A DNA stretch of 64,000 nt from UBA1351 sp964627665 (GTDB lineage Bacteria; Bacillota; Clostridia; Lachnospirales; Vallitaleaceae): assembly GCA_964627665.1 (NCBI GenBank), contig CAZVKG010000012.1:1-64000 (forward strand), given 5' to 3'. The translations under genes were made by a program, and so were the position numbers. A model generated the notes under the pieces. It ran no database searches. It had not been told where the DNA came from and saw only the letters and a list, made by a program, of their open reading frames with translations. Shown here piece after piece: positions 53,174-62,332 of this stretch (position 1 is its first letter; each line of letters begins with the position of its first letter).

Positions 53174-54445
53174 ATGTTACCAATCATACATAAATTGTTA
53201 TTTATTATGCAGATCATCGTTTTTATCTATGGTATGTATTTATTGACATTAGCATTATTTGGTATTCGTACACGCATGACCGAAACATCCCACGCACCTA
53301 AAAACCGTTTTTCCATATTGATTCCAGCACATAACGAAGAAGCCGTTATTCACAAACTGGTTCAAAATTTAAAGCACCAAAAATATCCTAAACATCTCTA
53401 TGATATATTTGTTATTGCTGACAATTGTTCGGATAAGACTGCAGACATTGCTCAAGAAAATGGCGCACGTGTTTTAGAACGATTTAATGACGTTCGTAAA
53501 GGAAAAGGTTACGCGCTTGAATGGGCCCTACGCCAATTAAATTTATCCAAAGGACACTCTCATAAAAATCGGGATTATGATGCGGTTGTTATTATTGATG
53601 CTGATAATCTTGTATCTGATAATTTTCTAGATATCATGAATAATCGATTAATCAACGGTGAGAATGTTATTCAATCATATATTGATTCCAAAAATCCTAG
53701 TGATACATGGGTCACCGCTGCTTTTAGCATTATGTTTTGGCTTAACAACCGTTTTACCTTGATGTCCCGTTATAACACAGGATTTTCTGCATTGTTAGCA
53801 GGGACAGGCATGTGCATATCTGCCGATGTATTACGGGAAATCGGTTGGGCTACGTCTACATTAACCGAAGATCTTGAGTATTCTACTAAAGCACTTTTGC
53901 ACAACTATCGGACAACTTATGCCCATGATGCACGTATCTATGATGAAAAACCTTTAAACTTTTTTACTTCTTGTCGTCAACGGTTGCGCTGGGCAAGAGG
54001 ACAGATTGATGTTGCTATTAAATACTTGCCGAAAATGTTATTTCAAGGTATTAAAGAACTGAGCATCGTAAAAATCGAAAGTGCTCTTAGATTATGTCAG
54101 CTTTTTATTATTGTTTTTGCAGGGATAATATTAGTAACAAGCTTAGTTCAACCACAATGGGTTGCTATTACCTCTATCTATCTGCATATACAATCCCATA
54201 TACCCTTTTTAGGTTTTACCCTTCCCTATCTGCCCTACATCGTACCCATTATTTTACTTTCACTCGACAAGCCACCTTTGAAACCCTTTAAATATTTACT
54301 TTTATTCCCTATTTTTGCCTATAGTTGGTATATCATATATTTCTATGCATTATTTACCTACAAAAACACTTCATGGATGCCAACAAAACATACACGTGAC
54401 TTAGATTTAAATCATGTAAAATCGGAGTTTTATGGACAAGGCTAA
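53174..54445 (+). CDS. Processive GT2 membrane glycosyltransferase
   Basis: A 423-residue inverting glycosyltransferase of the cellulose-synthase/poly-GlcNAc-synthase type. An N-terminal helix, then the GT-A domain with ILIPAHNEEAVIHKL, VIADNCSDKT, the metal-binding VIIDADN, TEDLEYS and the processivity motif QRLRWARGQ, then about three C-terminal helices that would form the export channel. There is no PilZ domain, so no direct c-di-GMP control is visible, although a diguanylate cyclase lies nearby. No partner subunit gene follows. AAGGAG precedes the ATG. Confidence 0.87.
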   Translation: MLPIIHKLLFIMQIIVFIYGMYLLTLALFGIRTRMTETSHAPKNRFSILIPAHNEEAVIHKLVQNLKHQKYPKHLYDIFVIADNCSDKTADIAQENGARVLERFNDVRKGKGYALEWALRQLNLSKGHSHKNRDYDAVVIIDADNLVSDNFLDIMNNRLINGENVIQSYIDSKNPSDTWVTAAFSIMFWLNNRFTLMSRYNTGFSALLAGTGMCISADVLREIGWATSTLTEDLEYSTKALLHNYRTTYAHDARIYDEKPLNFFTSCRQRLRWARGQIDVAIKYLPKMLFQGIKELSIVKIESALRLCQLFIIVFAGIILVTSLVQPQWVAITSIYLHIQSHIPFLGFTLPYLPYIVPIILLSLDKPPLKPFKYLLLFPIFAYSWYIIYFYALFTYKNTSWMPTKHTRDLDLNHVKSEFYGQG

Positions 54446-54499
54446 GATTCAATGATAAACTTATTTATATATAACCTTACTGCAAAATAGGAGTTTATT

Positions 54500-55204
54500 A
54501 TGCCGAAAAACTTATTAATTATAGAAGATGATTTACATGTTGTTGAATTATTAAAAGCATGTCTTATTCCGGAAGGTTTTAATATACATGTTGAGACCAA
54601 CGGATTAGACGGCTTAAATCATGCTTTAACAACAAGGTATGATTTAATTATTCTTGACATTATGCTTCCTGACAAAAATGGATGGGATATATGCCGCCAA
54701 CTTACAGGTGGCAATAAGACTTGGACGCCTATACTTATGTTGACAGCAAAAGAAAGCGAAAATGACCGAATACTCGGTTTAGAAATGGGTGCTGATGATT
54801 ATGTAACAAAACCTTTTAGCCCACGGGAATTAGTCGCAAGAATCAACGCTATTTTCCGTCGCATCGAACAAGAATCTTCAATTAAAACCGATTTATCTTC
54901 TATATTAACCATCAACGATTTGACCTTGGATGCCAATCGCTTTACAGTCATGTTAAAAGATCAGCCCATCATTCTAACTCCAAAGGAATTCGACTTGCTC
55001 TATTATATGATTCAACATAAGGGTCAAGTTTTTAGTCGAGAGCAACTTTTAAGTCAAATTTGGGATTATGAATTATATACCTCGACGCGAACCGTCGATG
55101 AACACATCAAAAATCTACGCAAAAAAATAGCTGAATATGATTCCGAAACGAAATTTCTTCATACTGTTTGGGGAGTCGGATATAAATTCGAGGTGACAAA
55201 GTAA
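54500..55204 (+). CDS. OmpR/PhoB-type response regulator
   Basis: A 234-residue regulator: receiver domain with IEDD pocket, Asp53 in LIILDIMLPD, Thr in MLTAKE and Lys in YVTKPF; winged-helix output with LTPKEFDLLYYMIQHKGQVFS and TRTVDEHIKNLRKKI. AGGAG is 7 nt before the ATG. It follows the glycosyltransferase by 54 bases without a visible terminator, so the three plus-strand genes could form one operon. Confidence 0.94.
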   Translation: MPKNLLIIEDDLHVVELLKACLIPEGFNIHVETNGLDGLNHALTTRYDLIILDIMLPDKNGWDICRQLTGGNKTWTPILMLTAKESENDRILGLEMGADDYVTKPFSPRELVARINAIFRRIEQESSIKTDLSSILTINDLTLDANRFTVMLKDQPIILTPKEFDLLYYMIQHKGQVFSREQLLSQIWDYELYTSTRTVDEHIKNLRKKIAEYDSETKFLHTVWGVGYKFEVTK

Positions 55205-56689
55205 ATGAGAGGACCCAAAAAACTATCCATCAAACTAACGTTGAGCTATCTGATAATTATATTAATTACACTCATCATCCTATATTTTTCTTTTTTTAAT
55301 TTAATGGAAAAATATTTTTTTAGTACGGAAGGATTAGAGGTTGCAGCTCATGCACAAAAAATCAGTACTTTAGTTAAAGAGCCCTTACTTGAAAATAATT
55401 ATCTAGAATTAAGAGAGTTAGTCGAAACTCTATCCTATACTTATGAATCTGAGATATGGCTCATCGATCTTGACGGAAATACAATCATTGAATCTAGCAA
55501 TCGTCCGGATAACATTCATACTTTAGAAGCTTCAGAAATAAAAAGTGTCTTAGATGGCAATGTTGTTACAAAGCAGATTAGCGGTATCGATTCCCGTAGT
55601 CTATCTTACGTTGTTCCTGTTACGAAAAGTGACCGACGTAACGATTCCTTTGGCGAAGAAATACTTGATAAAGAAACAATTATAGGAGCCGTAGCCATTA
55701 ATTCACCACTCGGAAAAATCAATACCATCATGGCGAATATTGTTCGCATTAGTTTTAGCGCTGTAATTATTTCGATTCCAATCGCTTTTTCTGCCGGATA
55801 CATTATGTCTAAAATCATATCTCGACCTTTTGAAAAAATGATTAATGTTGCACGTAATATAAGTAAGGGAGACTTTAATCAGCGTGTTGAATATGATAAA
55901 AATGATGATGTTTCTGAATTAGTCACAACCTTTAATTATGCAATTTCCAAAATCACTGAAAGTCTTGAAGAAAAAAATCGCTTAGTCCACCTTCAAAATG
56001 ACCTTCTGTCAAATGTTACTCATGAATTCCGTTCACCCTTAACATCCCTTCGTGGTTTTTTAGAACTTTTAATCGATGGAAAAATAAGTAATGAAGCAAA
56101 ATCAAACTATTATCAAATTATGATGGATGATACCTTACATCTCAATCGTCTTGTTGGTGACTTACTTGAATTAGCAAGTCTACAATCCGGTCAAATAAAA
56201 CTGATTCCTTCCATTGTTCCACTAAAGAGTTTATTCATATGGCTTTCTGACTACTATCATCTCGGTACGAAAGACCATCAGATTAACCTAGATTTAGTCC
56301 ACCCTGATCAACCTATGCTCCCCCTTTACATTGACAAAGACCGAATACACCAAGTATTGATTAATCTAGTTGACAATGCCATTCGGTATTCTCCTAAAAA
56401 CGGTACAATTACAGTATTTGCACGCATTGATAAAAAAAGTAATCATCTTTTCTTCTATATTAAAGATGAAGGTATTGGCATTGAATCGGAAGATTTAAAA
56501 CATATTTGGGAAAAATTCTACAAAGTGGACGTTGCCCGAACACGCTCAACGAACGGTTCAGGTATCGGACTTGCTGTAGTCAAGCAAATTATTGATATGC
56601 ACAATGGTCATGTTTTTGTAAAAAGCATTTTAGGCAAAGGTTCCACATTTGGTTTCAGCCTTCCCATCGTATACGATTCTTCTGATTAA
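55205..56689 (+). CDS. Sensor histidine kinase with HAMP domain
   Basis: A 494-residue kinase directly abutting its regulator (stop TAA followed at once by ATG). Two membrane helices (about 10-32 and 183-203) flank an extracellular sensor of about 150 residues, followed by HAMP, HisKA with His273 in NVTHEFRSPLTSLRG, and HATPase with LVDNAIRYSPKNG, DEGIGIESED and GSGIGLAVVK. The stimulus is unknown. Its stop codon shares bases with that of the convergent GGDEF gene (TTAA). Confidence 0.94.
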   Translation: MRGPKKLSIKLTLSYLIIILITLIILYFSFFNLMEKYFFSTEGLEVAAHAQKISTLVKEPLLENNYLELRELVETLSYTYESEIWLIDLDGNTIIESSNRPDNIHTLEASEIKSVLDGNVVTKQISGIDSRSLSYVVPVTKSDRRNDSFGEEILDKETIIGAVAINSPLGKINTIMANIVRISFSAVIISIPIAFSAGYIMSKIISRPFEKMINVARNISKGDFNQRVEYDKNDDVSELVTTFNYAISKITESLEEKNRLVHLQNDLLSNVTHEFRSPLTSLRGFLELLIDGKISNEAKSNYYQIMMDDTLHLNRLVGDLLELASLQSGQIKLIPSIVPLKSLFIWLSDYYHLGTKDHQINLDLVHPDQPMLPLYIDKDRIHQVLINLVDNAIRYSPKNGTITVFARIDKKSNHLFFYIKDEGIGIESEDLKHIWEKFYKVDVARTRSTNGSGIGLAVVKQIIDMHNGHVFVKSILGKGSTFGFSLPIVYDSSD

Positions 56690-58317
56690 GAATATAAAAC
56701 TACCCGATTTCTACCTTGTTCTTTAGCTTCATATAAAGCTTGATCTGCTTGATCAATGATTTGAAGGACTTCACTGTCATGATTGTCAACAACATAGGCT
56801 CCAATACTTATTGTTAATAACCGTTTTTCTCCATCAAGATCATATTCTAGCTTTAACGCTTCCACGCGCTTACGCATATACTCAGCCAAAGCCTTTGCTT
56901 TGTCGAAACTTTTTATCTTTGCAATTACAACAAATTCTTCCCCACCAAATCGTCCGACAAAATAATCTTTACAGGGGATTTTTTTAAGTACTTCTGCAAC
57001 TTTTTTTAAACATACATCACCTTCAATATGTCCTAGAGAATCATTATATGCTTTAAAATAATCAATATCAATCATATAAACAGCAACAAGTTTTGACGTG
57101 TTCCCATCATTTCTAACCAAAAACTCAGAATAGTGATGATGAATTCCTCGACGATTATAGGTTTTGGTCAAATCATCTAGCATACTATCCTTCATTAACT
57201 TGATATTTTTATTTTTTATTTCTTCTAACTCTTTATTGATATAAATAACATCTTTACGCAGCTTTCGAGTCACTTCGCGAATTTGGCGATGATCTTTTTT
57301 GTCCTTGCTATGCTCAAGCTCTAAGGATAGGATTTCTAATTTCTGGGACAGGTTTGATGCTTCAATTTCTTTTTCCTTCATTGAAAAGTACTTATAATAT
57401 TTTAAAGCTTCTTTATAATCGTTTACTTTTTCATAATAATCTGATAGAACTTTGTAGATTAGACTTATTTTTGAATCGAGTTGTAGTTCTACCGCATCTT
57501 TTAAAGCTTCCTGTAAATAGTCCAACGGATTCTTACCTAGTATTTCACAAAGTTCTGCTTGGTTTATTAATAACTCAATTTTAAAGAATTTATTGTCTAT
57601 TTCATTATATTTTTCTTGTGCAATAAGGTAATGTTGCTCAGCCAATTGATATTTTTCTGCTTGAATCATTGCCCGTCCTAGTTTTGTCTCTGTTTCACCA
57701 ATGAGAATAATATTGTTATGTTTTATGGCTAGCTCATGGGATTTTTGGATATGCTCAAGGGATCTTGCATAGTTTTTCATCAAAAAATAGATTTCACCAA
57801 TATTAAGATAAATCGACGCAGCATTTAATTCCAGCTGCGGATCTTGAATATGCTTCATCGTCATCTCGAGTGCATCCGTATAATAGGTCAAAGCTTTTTC
57901 ATATTCTTTTGCTTCGCGATAGACTTCGCCAATATTGTTGACGACAGAAGAATACATATTCGGATCAGTCACTTCCTTCGACAAATTTAAGGCGATTGTG
58001 AAATTTTCTAAAGCACTTGCATAATCTCCATAATAGAAATATATAATGCCAATAATATTTCGAACTTTCATAATGCCAAGCTGGTCGCCGATGAATTCAA
58101 AAAGATCTAAACCTTTAAGCGCACTTGATAAGCCATTTACATAATCTGACATGACACGACATGCAAGAGCCATGAAAAAATATGCCTGGGCTTGGTCTGG
58201 TTTTGATTTATATGTAATTGCAAGCTTTAAAGCCTTTTCTGCACTTTCATATGCCAGCTTTGGTTGGCTATGTGCATGAGTTCTAGCTTCTTCGATATAA
58301 CCTTCTATCTTCTTCAT
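56686..58317 (-). CDS. TPR-GGDEF diguanylate cyclase
   Basis: A 543-residue cytoplasmic protein. About 330 N-terminal residues form tetratricopeptide repeats (for example VVNNIGEVYREAKEYEKALTYYTDALEM), then a short coiled coil, then a GGDEF domain beginning DDLTKTYNRRGIHHHY with an intact active site GRFGGEEFVVI, so it should make c-di-GMP from two GTP. An RxxD inhibitory site is not obvious. There is no membrane segment; the repeats probably bind a regulatory partner. The ATG at 58317 has AAAGGAAG 8 nt upstream. Confidence 0.9.
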   Translation of the reverse strand: MKKIEGYIEEARTHAHSQPKLAYESAEKALKLAITYKSKPDQAQAYFFMALACRVMSDYVNGLSSALKGLDLFEFIGDQLGIMKVRNIIGIIYFYYGDYASALENFTIALNLSKEVTDPNMYSSVVNNIGEVYREAKEYEKALTYYTDALEMTMKHIQDPQLELNAASIYLNIGEIYFLMKNYARSLEHIQKSHELAIKHNNIILIGETETKLGRAMIQAEKYQLAEQHYLIAQEKYNEIDNKFFKIELLINQAELCEILGKNPLDYLQEALKDAVELQLDSKISLIYKVLSDYYEKVNDYKEALKYYKYFSMKEKEIEASNLSQKLEILSLELEHSKDKKDHRQIREVTRKLRKDVIYINKELEEIKNKNIKLMKDSMLDDLTKTYNRRGIHHHYSEFLVRNDGNTSKLVAVYMIDIDYFKAYNDSLGHIEGDVCLKKVAEVLKKIPCKDYFVGRFGGEEFVVIAKIKSFDKAKALAEYMRKRVEALKLEYDLDGEKRLLTISIGAYVVDNHDSEVLQIIDQADQALYEAKEQGRNRVVLYS

Positions 58318-58354
58318 TTCTATCGCTTCCTTTAAATATAGATATACTACTTTC

Positions 58355-58363
58355 ATTATACCA
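58355..58363 (-). promoter_or_regulatory. Extended -10 element of the GGDEF gene
   Basis: TGGTATAAT on the minus strand (58363-58355) is an extended -10 box 37 bases before the start codon. No good -35 hexamer lies at 17 bp, as is usual with the extended form. Confidence 0.5.
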
Positions 58364-58392
58364 TTAATAATAGAAACTAAGTAGATATTCCT

Positions 58393-58437
58393 AAACAAAA
58401 ATAGGACCAAAGACTTTTGATTCAGTCCATAGCCCTA
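58393..58437 (-). terminator. Terminator of the opu-busR operon
   Basis: On the minus strand a 14-position stem (58437-58424 with 58415-58402, one mismatch and several G-T pairs) starting TAGG and ending CCTA is followed by TTTTTGTTT. Located 12 bases after the regulator's stop codon. Confidence 0.65.
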
Positions 58438-58448
58438 CTTACTTTTCA

Positions 58449-59087
58449 CTATTTTTCGTCTTCCATTTGTTGACGCATATATTCACCCAGACGTATACTT
58501 GACTGAGGATTACCAACGTACAAAAGTCGGTCATTAAGTTTAATGGTATCCTTGGGTGAAGGGGATAGTATGGTTCGTCCATCACGACGAATACCGACAA
58601 CTGTTGCTCCGGTATTTTCCCATATCTTTAATTCTTCAATCGGTTTTTCAAACTGTTCACAGTCAAATGCTAAATGGTAGTCATGAACGACCACCTGTTC
58701 AACATTTTTAAAACGACTTGAATAATCAACAATCGAATTTACCGTATGATTCATTTTCTTCTCAATCGTGTCTCGCTGTGCCAAGAGTTCCATCAGTTCT
58801 TCTTTTAATTCGTTAATGCTTGCTCGTATTGTATAGACTTCAATGAATTCTTCAGCTTTTTGGCTAGACGCAACATAAATTCCGGTACCATGTTCTACCG
58901 TTACAATATTCATTTCCTCTAAGAGGCCCATTGATTTACGAATCGTTTCCGGAGATACACTATATTCTCCGGCAAACGTCGTTCGCCCACTAATTTTTTG
59001 CCCCTCTTTTAGTTCACCTTTCACAATTCGACCGGCTACATCCATAGCTACTCGCATATAAATCGGTTCACTATTCTTTTTTGCCAT
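58449..59087 (-). CDS. BusR-like GntR-RCK_C regulator (c-di-AMP-responsive, predicted)
   Basis: A 212-residue regulator with an N-terminal GntR winged helix (IYMRVAMDVAGRIVKGELKEGQKISGR, VSPETIRKSMGLLEEMNIV, HGTGIYV), a coiled coil of about 45 residues, and a C-terminal RCK_C/TrkA-C domain (about 125-205; LKIWENTGATVVGIRRDGRTILSPSPKDTIKLNDRLLYVG). This architecture is that of BusR, which binds c-di-AMP through RCK_C and represses betaine uptake. It is the last gene of the Opu operon, 21 nt after the ATPase gene. AGGAGG precedes the ATG. Ligand and target are inferred from architecture, context and motifs at the operon promoter. Confidence 0.83.
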   Translation of the reverse strand: MAKKNSEPIYMRVAMDVAGRIVKGELKEGQKISGRTTFAGEYSVSPETIRKSMGLLEEMNIVTVEHGTGIYVASSQKAEEFIEVYTIRASINELKEELMELLAQRDTIEKKMNHTVNSIVDYSSRFKNVEQVVVHDYHLAFDCEQFEKPIEELKIWENTGATVVGIRRDGRTILSPSPKDTIKLNDRLLYVGNPQSSIRLGEYMRQQMEDEK

Positions 59088-59108
59088 CTGCGTGCCTCCT
59101 CAAAATTC

Positions 59109-60290
59109 CTAATGAGATAAAGCAGATACAACATCTTCATTACTGATGACACCACGTAAACGTTGTTTTTTATCAATAACAGCAATATCATAATCGCTTT
59201 CATTTAATTTAGCAAAGGTATCAAACACAAACGCATTTCGGTTAATTGCCTCGTGATCTTCAATAACAAATGCATCAATAGCTTGACCCGGGTTTTCTTC
59301 TAATGTTTTTTGTTCGACATAACCCTCCAGTTCGTTATTACCATTAACAACATAACAAAAATCTCGGTTCTTGTCTTTAAGCTGTAAATTAATCGTATTT
59401 GAAGTATCACCTAAATGCGCTAACACAATTGGTTCACGGATAATGGTTTTTACTTTTAATATTCTAGATTTATCCACATCTTCGATAAAACTTTTCACAT
59501 AATCGTTGGCAGGATTTTCAAAAAATTCATCCGGTTTACCGACTTGCACAAGCTCACCATCTTTTAACAATGCTACACGATCCCCTAACTTAAAGGCTTC
59601 ATTCATATCATGTGTAATAAAAATAATTGTTTTATCCATATAATCTTCAATGCTTAAAAGTTCTTTTTGCATATCTCGACGAATCAAAGGGTCTAGCGCG
59701 CTAAAAGGCTCGTCCATTAGTAAAATTTCAGGCTCGTTTGTTAAGGCTCTTGCCAGTCCAACACGCTGTTTCATACCACCACTGAGTTGATGCGGATAAT
59801 ATTGTTCCCAACCATCAAGTCCAACAAGTCGAATTGCTTCTTTTGCTTTTTCCACACGTACCGAAGATTCGACATCTTGTACTTCCAAGCCATACTCGAC
59901 ATTATCCATAACTGTACGATGACTCAAAAGACCAAAATGTTGAAAAACCATTGCCACTTTTTTACGTCGAAGTTGTCTCAACTGCTCTTTATTATAATCA
60001 CAAATGTTTTCTCCGTCGATAAGTAACTCTCCACGTGTCGGTACATTAAGCATATTCATACATCGTATCAATGAAGATTTTCCACTGCCGGACAACCCCA
60101 CGATGACGAACATCTCACCTTCTTCAATATCAAGGTTTACATTGTTAACACCGACGGCCAACCCTGTTTTTTCACGAATTTCTTGTATTGATATACCTTC
60201 ATCAAGCATTTTTAATGCACGTTCTTTTTTCTTTCCGAAAACTAACGTCAAATTTTTGATTTCTACTTTGTTCTTAGCCAGTTTACTCAC
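59109..60290 (-). CDS. opuAA: Glycine betaine/proline ABC importer ATPase (OpuAA-type)
   Basis: A 393-residue ATPase. Family signs are IREKTGLAVGVNNVNLDIEEGEMFVIVGLSGSGKSSL (Walker A within), VFQHFGLLSHRTVMDNVEYGLE, LSGGMKQRVGLARAL and LLMDEPFSALDP. The C-terminal 110 residues form a tandem CBS-domain region ending RGVISNEDVVSALSH, known in OpuA-type transporters as an ionic-strength or nucleotide sensor. It starts with GTG at 60290, overlapping the permease gene by 8 nt, with AAAGG only 2 nt upstream, so coupling likely helps. Confidence 0.92.
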   Translation of the reverse strand: MSKLAKNKVEIKNLTLVFGKKKERALKMLDEGISIQEIREKTGLAVGVNNVNLDIEEGEMFVIVGLSGSGKSSLIRCMNMLNVPTRGELLIDGENICDYNKEQLRQLRRKKVAMVFQHFGLLSHRTVMDNVEYGLEVQDVESSVRVEKAKEAIRLVGLDGWEQYYPHQLSGGMKQRVGLARALTNEPEILLMDEPFSALDPLIRRDMQKELLSIEDYMDKTIIFITHDMNEAFKLGDRVALLKDGELVQVGKPDEFFENPANDYVKSFIEDVDKSRILKVKTIIREPIVLAHLGDTSNTINLQLKDKNRDFCYVVNGNNELEGYVEQKTLEENPGQAIDAFVIEDHEAINRNAFVFDTFAKLNESDYDIAVIDKKQRLRGVISNEDVVSALSH

Positions 60291-61137
60291 TACCTTTCTT
60301 TAATCGACTTGCCGTTCCTTGTAATAAACGATCTAGTATAATCGCAAGGAATACAATAGCAATTCCGGATTGGAATCCACGTCCGACTTCTAATCGTCGA
60401 ATTGCAACGAGAACTTCTTGTCCAATACCTTCTGCGCCGATCATTGACGAGATAACTACCATTGCCATGGCCATCATTGTTGTCTGATTTACACCTGTCA
60501 TAATTGAAGCTAACGCTTGTGGAAATTCAATTTTAACCAACATCTGTCGTGCCGTAGAACCAAACGATTTTCCGGCCTCAATGACCTCTTTATCAACATT
60601 TGATATTCCAAGATAGGTCAAACGGATTAGAGGTGGTATCGCATAGGTTGTTGTTGCTATGAGCGCTGCCACTTTACCTAGACCGAAAAACATAACGGCC
60701 GGTAACAAGTAGACAAAACTGGGCATAGTTTGCATTCCGTCAAGAATGGGTAACATAATGCGTTTAGCTACTTCTGACTTTGCCATTAAAATTCCCGCCG
60801 GTAATCCGATGAGTATCGATACAATAACAGCCACAATAACAATAACGAGTGTATAAATCATCAAATCCCACAGCCCGAATAAGCCAATGGTTAAGAGCAT
60901 TAAGGATAAGACCGTTCCTGTTTTCCAATTATATAGTTTAACACCGGCAATTAAAACACCGATAATCATTAACCACCAGGGAATAATATTTAATCCTAAT
61001 TCGACAACATTAAACACCATTAATACAAACCCTTGAATAAAATCAAAGAGAATTCCCCAGTTTTGTAGCATCCAATTAACTGCTGCATCAATAGGCTTTG
61101 TTATTTCAAAACTTAATTTTTCAGGAAAATCTAACAA
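60283..61137 (-). CDS. opuAB: Glycine betaine/proline ABC importer permease (OpuAB-type)
   Basis: A 284-residue membrane subunit with about six helices; the OpuAB/ProW pattern is seen in LPAGILMAKSEVAKRIMLPILDGMQTMPSFVYLLPAVMFFGLG and in VIEAGKSFGSTARQMLVKIEFPQALASIMTGVNQTTMMAMAMVVISSMIGA, written here only as landmarks. I place the start at TTG 61137, because AGGAG lies 8 nt upstream; a GTG at 61146 directly follows that site with no spacing. Confidence 0.9.
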   Translation of the reverse strand: MLDFPEKLSFEITKPIDAAVNWMLQNWGILFDFIQGFVLMVFNVVELGLNIIPWWLMIIGVLIAGVKLYNWKTGTVLSLMLLTIGLFGLWDLMIYTLVIVIVAVIVSILIGLPAGILMAKSEVAKRIMLPILDGMQTMPSFVYLLPAVMFFGLGKVAALIATTTYAIPPLIRLTYLGISNVDKEVIEAGKSFGSTARQMLVKIEFPQALASIMTGVNQTTMMAMAMVVISSMIGAEGIGQEVLVAIRRLEVGRGFQSGIAIVFLAIILDRLLQGTASRLKKGSE

Positions 61138-61148
61138 ATTGTTCACTC

Positions 61149-62114
61149 CTATTCACTTAAGGCTTCAATAATTTTGCTATAAGCTTCTTCGCTTACCATT
61201 GGCTTCCACATATCTTCTTGTTCAACTAAGAACCATATTGCTGCTTCATCCGCTTCAACTTCGTTTTCTTGCATATATCCAAGTCCTGCACTTGTAATTG
61301 CTGATGACGTTTCATAATTACTTAAAAATTCATATACTTCAGGATGATTTTCTTCAAATTCACTGTTTACACATACAGTTACATTAACTGCAGGGAACGC
61401 ACCAATACCTTGTTCAAAATCTTCTGGACTATATTCACTGTCTTCGAGTAGTGTCATGTCATAAATTCCCATAACCCATGTTGGTTCCCAGTTATAACCA
61501 ACCCATGGTTCTTGATTCGCATAGGCTGAAGCCAATGTTGCTGATAGTGTTGAATTTGAATCAATCGTTTTAAAGTTATATAATTCATTCAACCCATAAG
61601 CTTCCATTTTATCATGAAGCATGGCTGTTGCTGACCAACCTTCCGGTCCTCCATAGATGATTCCTTCATCTGGATTTTCAGGATTTGGGAATAAATGGGC
61701 ATAATCTTTTAAGTCTTGAACGGTTTTAAGATCCGGTGCTAATGCATTCTCACCTTCAATTAAATAAGTCGGAACATAAATCCCTTGCTGATTATCATCA
61801 AAATTGACTGCAAGTTCTTCATAATCGCCATTAGCAATGTCATCTTGATAGGATGGAACATTGTCTGACCATAATTCTAACGTTGCATCAATATCATTTG
61901 TTTTTAATCCGGAGACCATAACTGCGGTATCTGCTGTAACCACATTTACATCTGTATCATATCCATTTTCAATAATAAACTTTGCGATTTGATCATGGAA
62001 TGCGTTACTATCCCAGTCGCCTTCTCCGATTTTAATCTCTTTTGCTTCTTCGGCACATCCGGATAATGCAAAAACCAACATTAAACTCAGTGCTACTCCA
62101 ATAATTTTTTTCAT
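61149..62114 (-). CDS. opuAC: Glycine betaine/proline-binding lipoprotein (OpuAC-type)
   Basis: A 321-residue binding lipoprotein with lipobox ALSGC (Cys20). The start KEIKIGEGDWDSNAFHDQIAKFI and VNVVTADTAVMVSGLKTNDIDATLELW region, plus WVGYNWEPTWVMGIYDMTLLED (aromatic cage-type tryptophans), match the OpuAC family that binds quaternary amines. AAGGAGG precedes the ATG at 62114. It is encoded separately, not fused to the permease as in lactic acid bacteria. First gene of the operon. Confidence 0.9.
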   Translation of the reverse strand: MKKIIGVALSLMLVFALSGCAEEAKEIKIGEGDWDSNAFHDQIAKFIIENGYDTDVNVVTADTAVMVSGLKTNDIDATLELWSDNVPSYQDDIANGDYEELAVNFDDNQQGIYVPTYLIEGENALAPDLKTVQDLKDYAHLFPNPENPDEGIIYGGPEGWSATAMLHDKMEAYGLNELYNFKTIDSNSTLSATLASAYANQEPWVGYNWEPTWVMGIYDMTLLEDSEYSPEDFEQGIGAFPAVNVTVCVNSEFEENHPEVYEFLSNYETSSAITSAGLGYMQENEVEADEAAIWFLVEQEDMWKPMVSEEAYSKIIEALSE

Positions 62115-62125
62115 AATTCCTCCTT

Positions 62126-62132
62126 GTGACAA
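62126..62132. promoter_or_regulatory. GTGACAA motif near the opuAC ribosome site
   Basis: A third copy of GTGACAA, 35 bp from the copy at 62161 in the same orientation and just upstream of the AAGGAGG of opuAC. A matching arm 22 bp away would fall at 62153-62157, where the sequence (gtttc) is only a 3/5 match, so this may be a weak half-site. Confidence 0.4.
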
Positions 62133-62160
62133 CTTTATATATTTTCCAAGTTGTTTCTTG

Positions 62161-62192
62161 GTGACAATCCTATTCTACACACATGTTGTCAC
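62161..62192. promoter_or_regulatory. Bipartite GTGACAA operator (candidate BusR site)
   Basis: GTGACAA (62161-62167) and its inverse TTGTCAC (62186-62192); the GTGAC/GTCAC cores are 22 bp apart. One arm lies between the -35 and -10 hexamers of the opuAC promoter and the other over the predicted transcription start, a repressor position. BusR is known to bind bipartite inverted motifs at fixed distance; binding here is inferred. Confidence 0.65.
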
Positions 62193-62200
62193 TTTAGCAA
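62172..62200 (-). promoter_or_regulatory. Promoter of the opu-busR operon
   Basis: TTGCTA (62200-62195) and TAGAAT (62177-62172) on the minus strand, 17 bp apart, start predicted near 62165. Overlapped by the GTGACAA inverted repeat. Confidence 0.65.
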
Positions 62201-62332
62201 GGGAAAACCGCAATTTTGTTACATCTGCCTATTTAAAGATTTTTTTTGTGAATATATTATAGTATTATTATTTTTTCTTAGAAAATTTATACATTTCATC
62301 CAATTTCGCTCGATAAAGCTCTAACAAAACGA

